Positions 1 to 8,387 of a stretch of DNA of 64,000 bases are shown here, one piece after another. The position numbers and the translations under genes are program-made. Within the stretch, counting starts at the first letter, position 1, and each line of letters starts with the position of its first letter. The stretch is from NCBI GenBank assembly GCA_015066665.1, contig SVNX01000001.1:98269-162268 (forward strand). Reading direction: 5' to 3'. This DNA is from Ruminococcus sp. GTDB lineage: Bacteria; Bacillota; Clostridia; Oscillospirales; Ruminococcaceae. The notes below the pieces were generated by a model. It worked only from the letters and a program-made list of their open reading frames with translations, was not told the origin of the DNA and made no database searches.

Positions 1-2
1 AG

Positions 3-386
3 GAGCTGTCCGTGCTCACCGATGCCCTGACCGAGATCCTGCACAACACCTTCACGGTCTATGACAATGCCGATGAAAAGGCTGCAGCGGATATCGAGCC
101 TCTGGAGCAGGTAATCGATTACCTGACACGGGACATCCGTGCCAACCACATCCAGCGTCTGCAAAAGGGCATGTGCTCGATTGAAACGGGCTTTGTGCTT
201 GCCGATATGCTGACGAATTTCGAGCGCGTCTCCGACCACTGCTCCAACATTGCCGTGGCCATCATTGAGACCTCTCACAGCACATTCGATACACATAAGT
301 ATCTGAGCAAGGTGAAGTTCGGCAACAAGAACTTCAACGAGCAGTTCGACCGCTATGCGGCACAGTATCAGCTGCCCCGTGCATGA
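3..386 (+). CDS. Na/Pi cotransporter family protein, C-terminal part (5' end outside window)
   Basis: Only the last 127 codons are inside the window; the reading frame is open at the left edge, so the start lies upstream. The visible part is the cytoplasmic PhoU-like helical domain that follows the membrane part in bacterial Na+/phosphate cotransporters. It is closely similar residue by residue to the C-terminus of the complete paralogue at 636-2399 (shared AAADIEPLEQVID, SDHCSNIAV and THKYLSKVKFGNKNFN), so the two genes form a tandem pair. A strong terminator follows at 422. Function is by family; the missing transport domain is assumed from the paralogue. Confidence 0.85.
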   Translation, partial: ELSVLTDALTEILHNTFTVYDNADEKAAADIEPLEQVIDYLTRDIRANHIQRLQKGMCSIETGFVLADMLTNFERVSDHCSNIAVAIIETSHSTFDTHKYLSKVKFGNKNFNEQFDRYAAQYQLPRA

Positions 387-421
387 CCCTTCTTTTACCC
401 TCTCCCCGAAAGGGGAAACAG

Positions 422-449
422 ACCCGCCTCCCGCAGGAGGCGGGTTTTT
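422..449 (+). terminator. Intrinsic terminator of the first Na/Pi cotransporter gene
   Basis: A perfect 9-bp stem (CCCGCCTCC / GGAGGCGGG) with a 4-nt loop is followed by five T residues, 36 bases after the stop codon at 386. Confidence 0.9.
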
Positions 450-533
450 CTGTTTTCGACCGGAATCATACGGACTGTTATTTTTTCAGACTATTTTAAG
501 AAAACCCCATGCCTGCGTGGGTTTTTGCGTTAT

Positions 534-588
534 TTAACATAGATTTAACATGAACGCCCTATCAGATTTTACAATTCTGCGCTATAAT
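534..588 (+). promoter_or_regulatory. PhoP-type direct repeats and -10 box upstream of the second Na/Pi cotransporter
   Basis: TTAACA occurs at 534-539 and again at 545-550, exactly 11 bp apart, and a related TTTACA lies at 568-573. A perfect TATAAT is at 583-588 but no good -35 hexamer stands 16-18 bp before it. Direct TT(A/T/C)ACA repeats with an 11-bp period are the known PhoP-binding pattern of Bacillus. The layout suggests an activator-dependent phosphate-starvation promoter. Binding itself is inferred. Confidence 0.65.
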
Positions 589-635
589 AAAGCTATGTAA
601 ATTTCGTGTAAAATCGACACCAAAGGAGCAGAATT

Positions 636-2399
636 ATGAACGGAATCATCCTTGCGCTGATCAAGGTCGCCGGCGGTCTGGCCTTCTTCCTGTACGGCAT
701 GCATGTCATGTCCTCGGGTCTGGAGAAAATGGCGGGCGGCAAGCTTGAAATGGCACTCAAGAAAATGACATCCAACCCCTTCAAGAGTCTGGCACTGGGT
801 GCGGGCATTACCGTTGCCATCCAGTCGTCCTCGGCCCTGACAGTCATGCTGGTTGGCCTTGTCAACAGCGGCATCATGCAGATCGGGCAGACGGTCGGCG
901 TCATCATGGGCTCGAACATCGGTACGACCTTTACGGCCTGGCTGCTCAGTCTGATGGATATCAGCGGCGACAGCCTGCTGTTGTCACTCATCAAGCCCGA
1001 GAACTTCTCGCTGGTGCTTGCGCTGATCGGTGCGTTTATGATTATGAGTGCCAAGAGCGTGCGGAAGCGTGATATTGGTGCCATCATGGTCGGCTTTGCG
1101 GTGCTCATGTACGGCATGAAGCTCATGGGCGATGCCTGCAAGCCCCTTGCGGATGTGCCCGAGTTCCAGAATCTGCTCGTGGCGTTCAATAATCCCGTCT
1201 TCGGCGTGGTGATTGGTGCGTTGGTAACGGGTATCATCCAGAGCTCGGCGGCGTCCGTCGGCATTCTGCAGACCCTTGCCATTCAGACCGGCCAGATTAC
1301 ATACGGCATGGCCATTCCGATCATCATGGGCCAGAACATCGGTACCTGCGTGACTGCGCTGATTTCCAGTTTCGGTGTCAGCCGCAACGCCAAGAAGGTG
1401 GCGGTCATCCACATTTCCTTCAACCTCATCGGTACAGTCGTTCTCCTGACGCTGTATCTGATTGCCGATGCTCTCTTCAAGTTTGCCTTCTCCGATCTTC
1501 CCGTCAATGCGGCAGGCATTGCCGTGGTGCACTCCATTTTCAACGTGGCAACGACCGTTCTGCTGCTGCCGTTCGGCAAGCTGCTGGTGAAGATTGCAAA
1601 CACCGTTCTGCCGGATAAGGGCGAGGAGCCTGTAAAGAAGAAGAGCGTCATGATCGACGAGCGTCTGCTTGCCACACCTTCTGTGGCGATTGCGGAGTGT
1701 CAGGCTGCTTCCACAGAGATGGCAAAGCTTGCAAGAGAAACCCTGCTGACCAGTATCGATCTGATCGGCAACTATAATGAAGAAACCGCACAGCTGATCC
1801 TGAAGAACGAGGACAAGCTCGATGATTACGAGGACAAGCTGGGCACAAGTCTGGTACAGATTTCGGCCCAGGCACTGTCCGAGCACAACAGCCAGATGGC
1901 GTCCCGTATTCTGCGTGCGATCGGCGATTTCGAGAGACTGGGTGACCATGCGGTCAATCTGGTCAGCATTGCCGAGGAGATCCACACAAAGAAGATCCAG
2001 TTCACCCCTGAGGCCAACAAGGAAATCAGCGTGCTGACGGGTGCACTCAAGGAGATTCTGGAGAATATGTGTACCGTTTATGAGAGCTGTGACGAATCCG
2101 CCGCAGCGGACATTGAGCCGCTTGAGCAGGTCATTGACTGCCTGACCAAGGAAATCAAGGCGAACCATGTCAGCCGTCTGCAGAAGGGTCTGTGCACGAT
2201 CGAGACCGGTTTTGTGCTGATGGATCTGCTGACGAACTATGAGCGTGTTTCCGACCACTGCTCGAACATTGCGGTATCGGTCATTGAGACATCGCACAGC
2301 ACATTTGAGACGCATAAGTATCTGAGCAAGGTGAAGTTCGGCAACAAGAACTTCAATGACAACTTCGAGAAATTCTCGGAGAAGTACAGTCTTACATGA
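636..2399 (+). CDS. Na/Pi cotransporter family protein (NptA-like) with C-terminal PhoU-like domain
   Basis: 587 residues, the usual length for this family. The N-terminal half holds two Na_Pi_cotrans repeats with the signature QSSSA (about residues 66-70) and QSSAAS (about 202-207) inside hydrophobic segments; the C-terminal third (about 350-587) is a PhoU-like helical domain. It should import inorganic phosphate with Na+. The ATG is preceded by AAGGAG at 7 nt. A PhoP-like box upstream points to induction by phosphate limitation. It is the second of two tandem paralogues; each has its own terminator, so they may be regulated separately. A closely related family member could export or transport another anion. 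Confidence 0.9.
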   Translation: MNGIILALIKVAGGLAFFLYGMHVMSSGLEKMAGGKLEMALKKMTSNPFKSLALGAGITVAIQSSSALTVMLVGLVNSGIMQIGQTVGVIMGSNIGTTFTAWLLSLMDISGDSLLLSLIKPENFSLVLALIGAFMIMSAKSVRKRDIGAIMVGFAVLMYGMKLMGDACKPLADVPEFQNLLVAFNNPVFGVVIGALVTGIIQSSAASVGILQTLAIQTGQITYGMAIPIIMGQNIGTCVTALISSFGVSRNAKKVAVIHISFNLIGTVVLLTLYLIADALFKFAFSDLPVNAAGIAVVHSIFNVATTVLLLPFGKLLVKIANTVLPDKGEEPVKKKSVMIDERLLATPSVAIAECQAASTEMAKLARETLLTSIDLIGNYNEETAQLILKNEDKLDDYEDKLGTSLVQISAQALSEHNSQMASRILRAIGDFERLGDHAVNLVSIAEEIHTKKIQFTPEANKEISVLTGALKEILENMCTVYESCDESAAADIEPLEQVIDCLTKEIKANHVSRLQKGLCTIETGFVLMDLLTNYERVSDHCSNIAVSVIETSHSTFETHKYLSKVKFGNKNFNDNFEKFSEKYSLT

Positions 2400-2403
2400 T
2401 GAA

Positions 2404-2429
2404 AAACGCCGCCCGATGGGGCGGCGTTT
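2404..2429. terminator. Bidirectional terminator between Na/Pi cotransporter and spoVAE
   Basis: An 11-bp perfect stem (AAACGCCGCCC / GGGCGGCGTTT) lies between convergent genes. The minus-strand side continues with five T residues, so it serves spoVAE well; the plus side has only a short T run. Confidence 0.85.
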
Positions 2430-2447
2430 GATCTTGTCAAGGAGGCG

Positions 2448-2810
2448 CTATTTCTTCCCCCTCTTCCGGAACAGCACCGCTGCGGCAAGGCCTGCGGTGA
2501 TGGCTGCGGTGATGCCGCCGGCCGCTGCGGTGAGGCCGCCTGTCAGAATGCCGAGTGCCCCGTCCTCGGCAATGGCTTCCCGCACGCCCTTTGCCAGCAG
2601 ATGTCCGAAGCCCGTCAGCGGCACGCTTGCCCCCGCTCCGGCAAATTCGGCAAGCGGCTCGTACCAGCCCAGTGCCGATAAAATTACCCCGCAGACCACA
2701 AAGCTCGTCAGAATCCGTGCGGGCGTGAATTTGGTATAATCGATCAGCACCTGACCGATCGCACAGATCACACCCCCGATCAGAAACGCTTTCAGCAGAT
2801 CCGTCAGCAT
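2448..2810 (-). CDS. spoVAE: Stage V sporulation protein AE (SpoVAC/SpoVAE family)
   Basis: 120 residues with three or four predicted membrane segments, matching the small SpoVAEb/SpoVAC membrane proteins that form the inner-membrane channel for Ca2+-dipicolinic acid in spores. The conserved features seen are the early GGxICAxGQ stretch (about residues 12-20) and the Gly/Ala-rich C-terminal segment. Its start overlaps the end of spoVAD by 7 nt, so the two are translationally coupled. The expected spoVAC is not next to them in this window. Confidence 0.88.
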   Translation of the reverse strand: MLTDLLKAFLIGGVICAIGQVLIDYTKFTPARILTSFVVCGVILSALGWYEPLAEFAGAGASVPLTGFGHLLAKGVREAIAEDGALGILTGGLTAAAGGITAAITAGLAAAVLFRKRGKK

Positions 2811-3829
2811 GTGCCGTCCTCCTTTGCAAATGAAATGTCCACCAGATGTGAGATGCCCGGAATGCTCTCCCCCTGCTGCACAATCATCGGGGAAAGCAGG
2901 GCACCGGTTGCGGCAAACAGCATCCGGCGGATGCTGCCCTGCTGCACCTGCGGCAGGAAATGCCCGCAGAGAATGCTGCCCGCACAGCCGCAGCCCGAGC
3001 CGCCGGCATGGGTATCCTGTGCATCGGCATCGAACATCATGGCCCCGCAGTCCTGATGCTGCGGGGCGATATCGATACCCTCCTGCTGCAGAAGCATTCG
3101 CACGAGCTTTGTGCCGATGTTGCCCAGATCCCCCGTCACGATCGCATCATAATCCGAGGGCTGTGTGCCGGTATCGGAAAGATACCGTGCGATGGTATCC
3201 GCTGCCGCCGGAGCCATGGCCGCTCCCATATTGTTGGCATCGGTGATGCCGAGATCCTGGATCCGCCCGATGCATACGCCCCGCACATAGGGCGGGCCGC
3301 CGCTTTCTGTGAGCACAAGCGCCCCCGATGCGGTGCAGGTCCACTGGGAGGTGGGCGTGCGCTGACCGCCGTAGGAGAGCGGGAACCGGAACTGCCGCTC
3401 GGCTGTGGAGAAATGCGATGAAGTCACGGCGGCGGCACGCTTGCAGAAGCCGCCCTCGACCAGAAGGCTGCCGGTGAGCAGTCCCTCGGCCATGGTCGAA
3501 CAGGCACCGTAAAGCCCGAGGAAGGGAATGCCGAACTCACGCAGGGCGAAGGAAGAGCTGGTGCACTGGTTGATGAGGTCGCCTGCGAGGACACAGTCGA
3601 GAACGGCGGCATCGAAGCCGCTTTTGCGCAAGGCGAGCTGCAGCGTCTCGCACTGCAGGCGGCTTTCGGCTTTTTCCCAGGTCTTTTCGCCGAAATCGTC
3701 ACGCAGTTCGATCCGGTCAAAGCAATGGCCGAGGGGGCCGTCCCCTTCCTTCTGCCCGACAATGCTGGCAAAGCTGCGGATGCTGGGGGGATGCGGCAGA
3801 CGAATGCTGCTGCCGATGCGTTTCTCCAT
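2804..3829 (-). CDS. spoVAD: Stage V sporulation protein AD
   Basis: 341 residues, typical for SpoVAD, a thiolase-fold protein that binds dipicolinic acid and takes part in its uptake into the forespore. Family features are the CST segment in LYGACSTMAEG (about residue 112), the GDLGNIGT stretch and the HAGGSGCGCAG segment near the C-terminus. The start at 3829 is chosen because AGGAGG sits 8 nt upstream; an upstream in-frame extension to 3997 lacks family similarity. A forespore-type promoter candidate lies 31-59 bp upstream. It is the first gene of a two-gene unit with spoVAE. Confidence 0.92.
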   Translation of the reverse strand: MEKRIGSSIRLPHPPSIRSFASIVGQKEGDGPLGHCFDRIELRDDFGEKTWEKAESRLQCETLQLALRKSGFDAAVLDCVLAGDLINQCTSSSFALREFGIPFLGLYGACSTMAEGLLTGSLLVEGGFCKRAAAVTSSHFSTAERQFRFPLSYGGQRTPTSQWTCTASGALVLTESGGPPYVRGVCIGRIQDLGITDANNMGAAMAPAAADTIARYLSDTGTQPSDYDAIVTGDLGNIGTKLVRMLLQQEGIDIAPQHQDCGAMMFDADAQDTHAGGSGCGCAGSILCGHFLPQVQQGSIRRMLFAATGALLSPMIVQQGESIPGISHLVDISFAKEDGTC

Positions 3830-3859
3830 GGCATGTACCTCCTGAATATTGATCAGAAG

Positions 3860-3888
3860 AAGTATGCCACAAATGGGCTGAAATATGT
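3860..3888 (-). promoter_or_regulatory. Candidate forespore (SigG/SigF-type) promoter of spoVAD
   Basis: On the minus strand ACATA (3884-3888) is separated by 17 bp from CATACTT (3860-3866). The known SigG consensus is roughly gHATR, 17-18 bp, CATnHTA. No vegetative -35/-10 pair was seen here, and spoVA is a SigG gene in other spore formers. Assignment is inference. Confidence 0.5.
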
Positions 3889-3910
3889 ATGCATGACATG
3901 TTTGCAAGAA

Positions 3911-3941
3911 AAAAGGGACGCCTTTCCGGCTGTCCCTTTTT
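3911..3941. terminator. Intrinsic terminator downstream of the phage-tail-like gene
   Basis: Stem AAAAGGGAC / GTCCCTTTT with a 12-nt loop, flanked by A and T runs on both sides; it stands just after the minus-strand stop at 3945 and ahead of spoVAD, so it insulates the two units. Confidence 0.75.
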
Positions 3942-3944
3942 CCG

Positions 3945-4646
3945 TCATTCCGCCCGCAGCACATACAGCGTATCCGCCGCCGGGGCTTCGAGCGCATTGA
4001 ATTCGGCTTCTGTCATGGCGATGACCGGCGTCATGTCCGCACGCAGCGCACCGATCTCCATGGTCTGCTGCTCCGTTGCGGCGGAAAGGCTGGCAATCTG
4101 CGTGGTGTGCATGGCCAGACTTGTGTCGATGACAGCAAACTGGTCGGCTTCCCTTGCCTCGAAATCGGCCACAAGTGCATTGATTTCCTCAATGGCCGCA
4201 TCCGCAGCGGCACGCACTTCAAGCAGAAATGCCGTATAACTGCGGCTTTCGAGCTTGGCATCGCTGTCGGGCAGGCCGCGGACGGTCACATCCGGCAGCT
4301 GATAACGGAGGATCCTGTCGGGCGGCTGCGTCAGATCGGGCACTTCGTTCTGGTAATAATAGCCGAACAGATCGAGTGCAAGGCGTCCGGCCTCCGTTGT
4401 GAACAGGGCATCGACAGTCCAGTACAGATGCAGCACGGTATCCTCTGTCTCCGCACGGAGAGCGGACTGGGTTTCGCCGCCGGATTCGGTGATGCCGCGG
4501 ATCATGAAGGAAAACTCGCTCAGGTCGAGACCGTCATGGAAGCGATCCACCTCGAACACAATGGTATCCGTCCTTGTTTCATCCTGCGACAGCAGATCCG
4601 CAATGGGCGTGGTATCAATATACTTGCCGATGGCTTTCAGCATCAT
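3945..4646 (-). CDS. Phage tail/baseplate-like coiled-coil protein, orphan
   Basis: 233 residues. The N-terminal ~115 residues look like a beta-rich domain of phage baseplate (BppU-like) type; residues ~135-205 are a predicted coiled coil; the extreme C-terminus (MTEAEFNALEAPAADTLYVL) resembles a short motif common at the ends of phage tail and receptor-binding proteins. The start is the first of two ATGs, 9 nt after AGGAG. No other phage gene is near, so it may be a domesticated tail component or a surface protein. Family assignment is tentative; function unknown. Confidence 0.6.
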   Translation of the reverse strand: MMLKAIGKYIDTTPIADLLSQDETRTDTIVFEVDRFHDGLDLSEFSFMIRGITESGGETQSALRAETEDTVLHLYWTVDALFTTEAGRLALDLFGYYYQNEVPDLTQPPDRILRYQLPDVTVRGLPDSDAKLESRSYTAFLLEVRAAADAAIEEINALVADFEAREADQFAVIDTSLAMHTTQIASLSAATEQQTMEIGALRADMTPVIAMTEAEFNALEAPAADTLYVLRAE

Positions 4647-4769
4647 AGGGCATGCTCCTTTCGGTAAATTGGCAGGCATCCCTGCAATTCTGCTGAAAAC
4701 AGACAGAAAGTGGGACGCTTTTGTACAACTGACCGGAAATCAGCGTATTTTTCACCCGCAGAAACGCAC

Positions 4770-4797
4770 AAAGCCTGTATGTTTCCATACAGGCTTT
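4770..4797 (-). terminator. Terminator-like hairpin after the EKKGAP-repeat membrane protein
   Basis: A perfect 12-bp stem (AAAGCCTGTATG / CATACAGGCTTT) with a 4-nt loop stands 15 bases past the stop codon at 4812. The following T tract is poor, so it could act as an mRNA 3' end stabiliser as well as a terminator. Confidence 0.65.
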
Positions 4798-4811
4798 GCA
4801 GTATATCCTCT

Positions 4812-5990
4812 TTATGAATTCCCGTGTTTGTAATACATGTTGATCTTGTCGTTGGTGGTCAGCATCACGGTGGAGAATCCCATCAGCAGCAGGGCTGCGG
4901 CAAAGAATACACCGTTGAGCAGGCCGTTTCCATCCTTCTGAATCAACAGCGGAATGCCCGGGAACAGCATCAGAACGAATGAGAGACCATCAAGGAACCG
5001 CACAATACCGCGGATTGCGCCGATCGGTGCAATCAGTGCCAGAGAACCGACACCCACTGCCATGCCAAGATACGGTGCATACTGCTTCACAATATTCATG
5101 AAGCCCTGCTCCTCAATGACATCCTTGTAGCCGAGTCCGAAGGCACCGGAGAAGAAGATCGCCAGCGATGCACCGCCGATCACACCCAGAATGGCCATCA
5201 GAATCAGCAGACGGAAGCCCTTCTTTGCGGCTTCCTTTTCACGCTCCTCACGCAGCTCATTCATGAACTGACGGCTCTGCTTCTTCTGCTCTTCCGTCAT
5301 TTCCTGCTGCGGGGGCGGGCTGTAGCTGCGTGCTTTCTTGGAATCCTCCTTGGCACGCTCCAGATCCTCATCCTTGAACTTGGGTACATAGGCCTGGGGC
5401 TTGGGCGCTTCCTCGAGTGCGGGCGCTTCTACAGGGGCTTCGGCAGAGGCTTCCTCACCGGCAGGGGCTGCGGTCAGTGCAGGACGCAGCTCACGGGGTA
5501 CCTGCGGCACGGGAATGCCCATCTGCTTGGCACGCATTTCCACGACCTGAATCTGCTTTTCAGCATCCAGCGTGCTGAAGGCCTTTTTCAGATCATCGGT
5601 AAACTTCAGTTTTTCATAGAATTCTGTCACCGGATCGTAGGCAGCCGGTTCTGCACCCAGCAGATCGGCCTGCAGATCCTCTGCAGCGGGCAGGGCTTCC
5701 TTTGCGGGAGCGGCTGTCTGTGCATAGGCAGTGGGGGCATCCAGTTCGGGTGCCTCAATCTGCGGTGCACCCTTCTTTTCGCCCTGCCATGCGGTGGGCG
5801 TATCCTCCAGAAGAACCGGCTCATCCACAACGGGAGCGCCCTTCTTCTCGCTTGTGGGCGTCCATGCGGCGGGAGGCGGTGCTAAAATATCGTCAAGCTC
5901 AGGTGCATCGATCTGCGGTGCACCCTTCTTTTCCTGCGGAATGTAGGAGGTATTCTCCAGACCTTCCAGCATATCATTGAGATCTGCCAT
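4812..5990 (-). CDS. Membrane protein with N-terminal EKKGAP repeats, unknown function
   Basis: 392 residues, not recognised. The N-terminus carries three copies of a short repeat built on EKKGAP followed by an acidic Pro/Leu stretch (near residues 20, 48 and 70), then an Ala/Pro/Glu-rich linker, a charged helical stretch around 220-265, and four predicted membrane segments from about 268 to the end. The ATG at 5990 follows GAGGTG at 7 nt; a GTG 9 nt upstream is less likely. It starts 37 nt after purA and is probably cotranscribed with it. The repeated segment looks like a cytoplasmic peptide-binding motif array; this is inference. Confidence 0.75.
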   Translation of the reverse strand: MADLNDMLEGLENTSYIPQEKKGAPQIDAPELDDILAPPPAAWTPTSEKKGAPVVDEPVLLEDTPTAWQGEKKGAPQIEAPELDAPTAYAQTAAPAKEALPAAEDLQADLLGAEPAAYDPVTEFYEKLKFTDDLKKAFSTLDAEKQIQVVEMRAKQMGIPVPQVPRELRPALTAAPAGEEASAEAPVEAPALEEAPKPQAYVPKFKDEDLERAKEDSKKARSYSPPPQQEMTEEQKKQSRQFMNELREEREKEAAKKGFRLLILMAILGVIGGASLAIFFSGAFGLGYKDVIEEQGFMNIVKQYAPYLGMAVGVGSLALIAPIGAIRGIVRFLDGLSFVLMLFPGIPLLIQKDGNGLLNGVFFAAALLLMGFSTVMLTTNDKINMYYKHGNS

Positions 5991-6026
5991 GTGATTCACC
6001 TCGTTTGTCGGAATAGCAGAAGCGGC

Positions 6027-7304
6027 TTACTTCCGCTCGATCATCTGGTCACGGCCGGGGCCGACACCAACCATGGCAACCTTGCACTCGCACAGCTCTT
6101 CCAGACGCTTGATGTAGTCCTGGCAGGTCTGGGGGAGTTCTTCGAAGGTACGGCAGCCGGTGATATCCTCGTCAAAGCCCGGGAAATCCTCGTAGATCGG
6201 AGCGCACTCGGCCAGCTCCTCCAGAGAGGACGGGAAGTCACGCAGCTCGGTGCCGTCGTTCTTTCTGTAGCCGACGCAGATCTTGAGATCACCGATGCCG
6301 CTGAGGGTATCGAGCTTGTTGATGGCCAGACCATCGAGACCGTTGACACGAACGGAATGACGTACGATGACTGCATCGAACCAGCCTGTACGACGGGGAC
6401 GGCCTGTTGTTGTGCCGAACTCACCGCCCTTGTTGCGGATGGTATCGCCGGTCTCATCGAACAGCTCGGTCGGGAACGGGCCCTTGCCCACACGGGTGGT
6501 GTAAGCCTTGGCAACGCCGATGATGCAGTCGATCATGCGGGGGCCCACGCCTGTGCCGACGCAAACGCCTGCGGACAGGGGATGGGAGCTTGTCACATAG
6601 GGATAAGTACCGAAGTCAATGTCGAGCAGGGTTGCCTGTGCACCCTCAAAGAGGATGGTCTTGCCTGCCTTGTAGGCTTCGTAAGTCAGAACGGAAACGT
6701 CGGCCATGTAGGGGCGCAGACGCTCGCCGTATGCAGTATATTCAGCAATGACAGCATCGAGGTCGTGCGCCTCGCCGCCGTATACAGCAGTGATGATCTT
6801 GTTCTTCAGCTCGCCTGTGGCTCTTGCCTTTTCCGCAAAAACAGCGGGATTAACCAGATCGCACATACGGATGCCGCAGCGCTCATACTTATCCATATAA
6901 GTCGGGCCGATGCCTCTCTTGGTTGTACCGATATCGCTGCCGCCGCGGAATGCCTCGGACAGGCCATCGAGGGTGATGTGCCAGGGCATAACGATGTGTG
7001 CACGGGGATCGATCTTGAGGTTGGCAGTGGAAATACCACGGCTTTCCATTTCATCCAGCTCGCTGATGAAATCCTTGGGGTCGAGTACGACACCGGCACC
7101 GATCAGGCACTGGGTCTCTGGGTACAGGATACCGGAGGGCACCAGATGGAGCTTATAGGTCTGACCGCCGCTGACAACGGTGTGGCCGGCATTGTTGCCG
7201 CCCTGAGAACGGACAACGACTTCGGCACGGGAAGCAAGGATGTCGATGACCTTACCCTTACCTTCATCGCCCCACTGTGTTCCGATTACAATATTTGCAG
7301 GCAT
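6027..7304 (-). CDS. purA: Adenylosuccinate synthetase
   Basis: 425 residues, the normal length. Joins IMP and aspartate with GTP to give adenylosuccinate, the first committed step to AMP, in the cytoplasm. The N-terminal GTP-binding GDEGKGK motif (residues ~11-17), the GGNNAGHT active-site stretch and the C-terminal GVGPGRDQ segment are all present. The ATG at 7304 has GAGGA upstream; upstream in-frame codons run into the promoter. A perfect vegetative promoter lies at 7376-7404. Confidence 0.97.
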   Translation of the reverse strand: MPANIVIGTQWGDEGKGKVIDILASRAEVVVRSQGGNNAGHTVVSGGQTYKLHLVPSGILYPETQCLIGAGVVLDPKDFISELDEMESRGISTANLKIDPRAHIVMPWHITLDGLSEAFRGGSDIGTTKRGIGPTYMDKYERCGIRMCDLVNPAVFAEKARATGELKNKIITAVYGGEAHDLDAVIAEYTAYGERLRPYMADVSVLTYEAYKAGKTILFEGAQATLLDIDFGTYPYVTSSHPLSAGVCVGTGVGPRMIDCIIGVAKAYTTRVGKGPFPTELFDETGDTIRNKGGEFGTTTGRPRRTGWFDAVIVRHSVRVNGLDGLAINKLDTLSGIGDLKICVGYRKNDGTELRDFPSSLEELAECAPIYEDFPGFDEDITGCRTFEELPQTCQDYIKRLEELCECKVAMVGVGPGRDQMIERK

Positions 7305-7375
7305 GCATGTTCCTCTTTTCTTTTTTGATGATTTGAATTCGTCCGGTTTAACGGACTGAATTGACATACACATAT

Positions 7376-7404
7376 ATTATAACAGATACCCGCAGAGAAT
7401 GCAA
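7376..7404 (-). promoter_or_regulatory. Vegetative promoter of purA
   Basis: Minus strand TTGCAT (7399-7404), 17-bp spacer, TATAAT (7376-7381). Transcription would start near 7369, giving a leader of about 65 nt. Confidence 0.85.
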
Positions 7405-7669
7405 GGGTTTTTTGAAAAAAAGTGGGTGGGACGGACGGCACCCGCATAAGAGCTTTCTTTATGCCGCAGGAGGCGTACGGGGAATTCGTATCGGGTTTCG
7501 TTCCTTGGATCACCATCATTTCCCTGTTGCATTTCCTGCGATTCTGCATAGAATAAAAGTAGCAGTGATGATGCATCGGCCGGGAGGGGGTGGCATCCCC
7601 TGCGGATCAGGAGATGTCCGCAGAACAGCCTTCTCCAGAAACGCTCCTGCATGCCTGCTTTTCCGATAA
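7405..7669. other. Intergenic stretch without recognised feature
   Basis: Between the purA promoter and the terminator of the anti-sigma gene there is no convincing gene, repeat or RNA. Short open frames here lack ribosome binding sites and family likeness. Confidence 0.5.
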
Positions 7670-7698
7670 CAAAAGCCCCCGGATTCCGGGGGCTTTTG
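7670..7698 (-). terminator. Intrinsic terminator of the sigma/anti-sigma operon
   Basis: A 14-bp stem built from CAAAAGCCCCCGGA and its complement, five bases past the stop codon at 7704. Confidence 0.85.
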
Positions 7699-7703
7699 TG
7701 CGG

Positions 7704-8387
7704 TCATTCCGCCTGTGCATACAGCTCGGAAATCGGTATGGTCATTTCCTGATCCCAGCAGTGCACCGTGAGCGTGCTGCCATTTTCGGCGTCCTTGACG
7801 GGCAGGTACCAGTTAAATTGATGGGAATTCTTACCAAGATCGTCAAAGGGGAATCCCAGAACCGGATAGATCGTGATCTCATAGTGACTGATCATGCTGC
7901 CGTCACTCAGATACTCGTACTGTACATTATGAGAATTGCGGATGTTTTTGCAGTCCCCGCTGAAATTGACGAGCAGGAACTGCTGCTCCTCCTTGTCAAC
8001 ATTGGTCGGTGCGCCGTCCTCATCCATTTCCCAGCTGCTGACCACGTCCGTGAAAAAGGACGGTGTGATCGTCAGCTGATCGGAATGAATCGGAATCACG
8101 CCATAACAGCAAAATAAAACGATGCTGCCCAGCAGCAGTGCGCCTGCTCCGAAGCCGATGGCGGCCCGGATCATCGTGGAACGCTTCACCTTTTTCAGCG
8201 GACGGAGATCCTTTTCCGTCTCCGGAAGGGGAAGCTCTGTTTTTTTGCACATGGCTTCGTAGATTTCTGTGCAGTCCCCGCAGTCATGCAGATGCGCTTC
8301 GATCAGCTCGTTGCTTTCCTCCGATGTCAGCTTGTCGCAGTACAGCGGAAGAAGATCCTGTATCACCTTACATTTCATAGCATTCAC
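7704..8387 (-). CDS. Anti-sigma factor with zinc-binding (zf-HC2/ZAS) domain
   Basis: 227 residues: an N-terminal zinc-binding anti-sigma domain with the H-x3-C-x2-C motif (HLHDCGDC, about residues 32-40), one membrane helix at about 74-97, and a C-terminal extracellular domain of unknown fold. It should hold the ECF sigma factor encoded just upstream inactive at the membrane until a signal is sensed outside. The ATG overlaps the sigma stop codon by 4 nt (ATGA), a coupled arrangement usual for such pairs. The signal cannot be told from the sequence. Confidence 0.85.
   Translation of the reverse strand: MNAMKCKVIQDLLPLYCDKLTSEESNELIEAHLHDCGDCTEIYEAMCKKTELPLPETEKDLRPLKKVKRSTMIRAAIGFGAGALLLGSIVLFCCYGVIPIHSDQLTITPSFFTDVVSSWEMDEDGAPTNVDKEEQQFLLVNFSGDCKNIRNSHNVQYEYLSDGSMISHYEITIYPVLGFPFDDLGKNSHQFNWYLPVKDAENGSTLTVHCWDQEMTIPISELYAQAE

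Noticed and set aside
984..2315. 443-codon minus-strand frame opposite the Na/Pi cotransporter
   Set aside because: Shadow of a gene with clear family signatures.
5991..7328. Long plus-strand open frame opposite purA (445 codons)
   Set aside because: It mirrors purA in the opposite strand, lacks a ribosome binding site and has no protein family likeness; long antisense frames are expected with this codon use.
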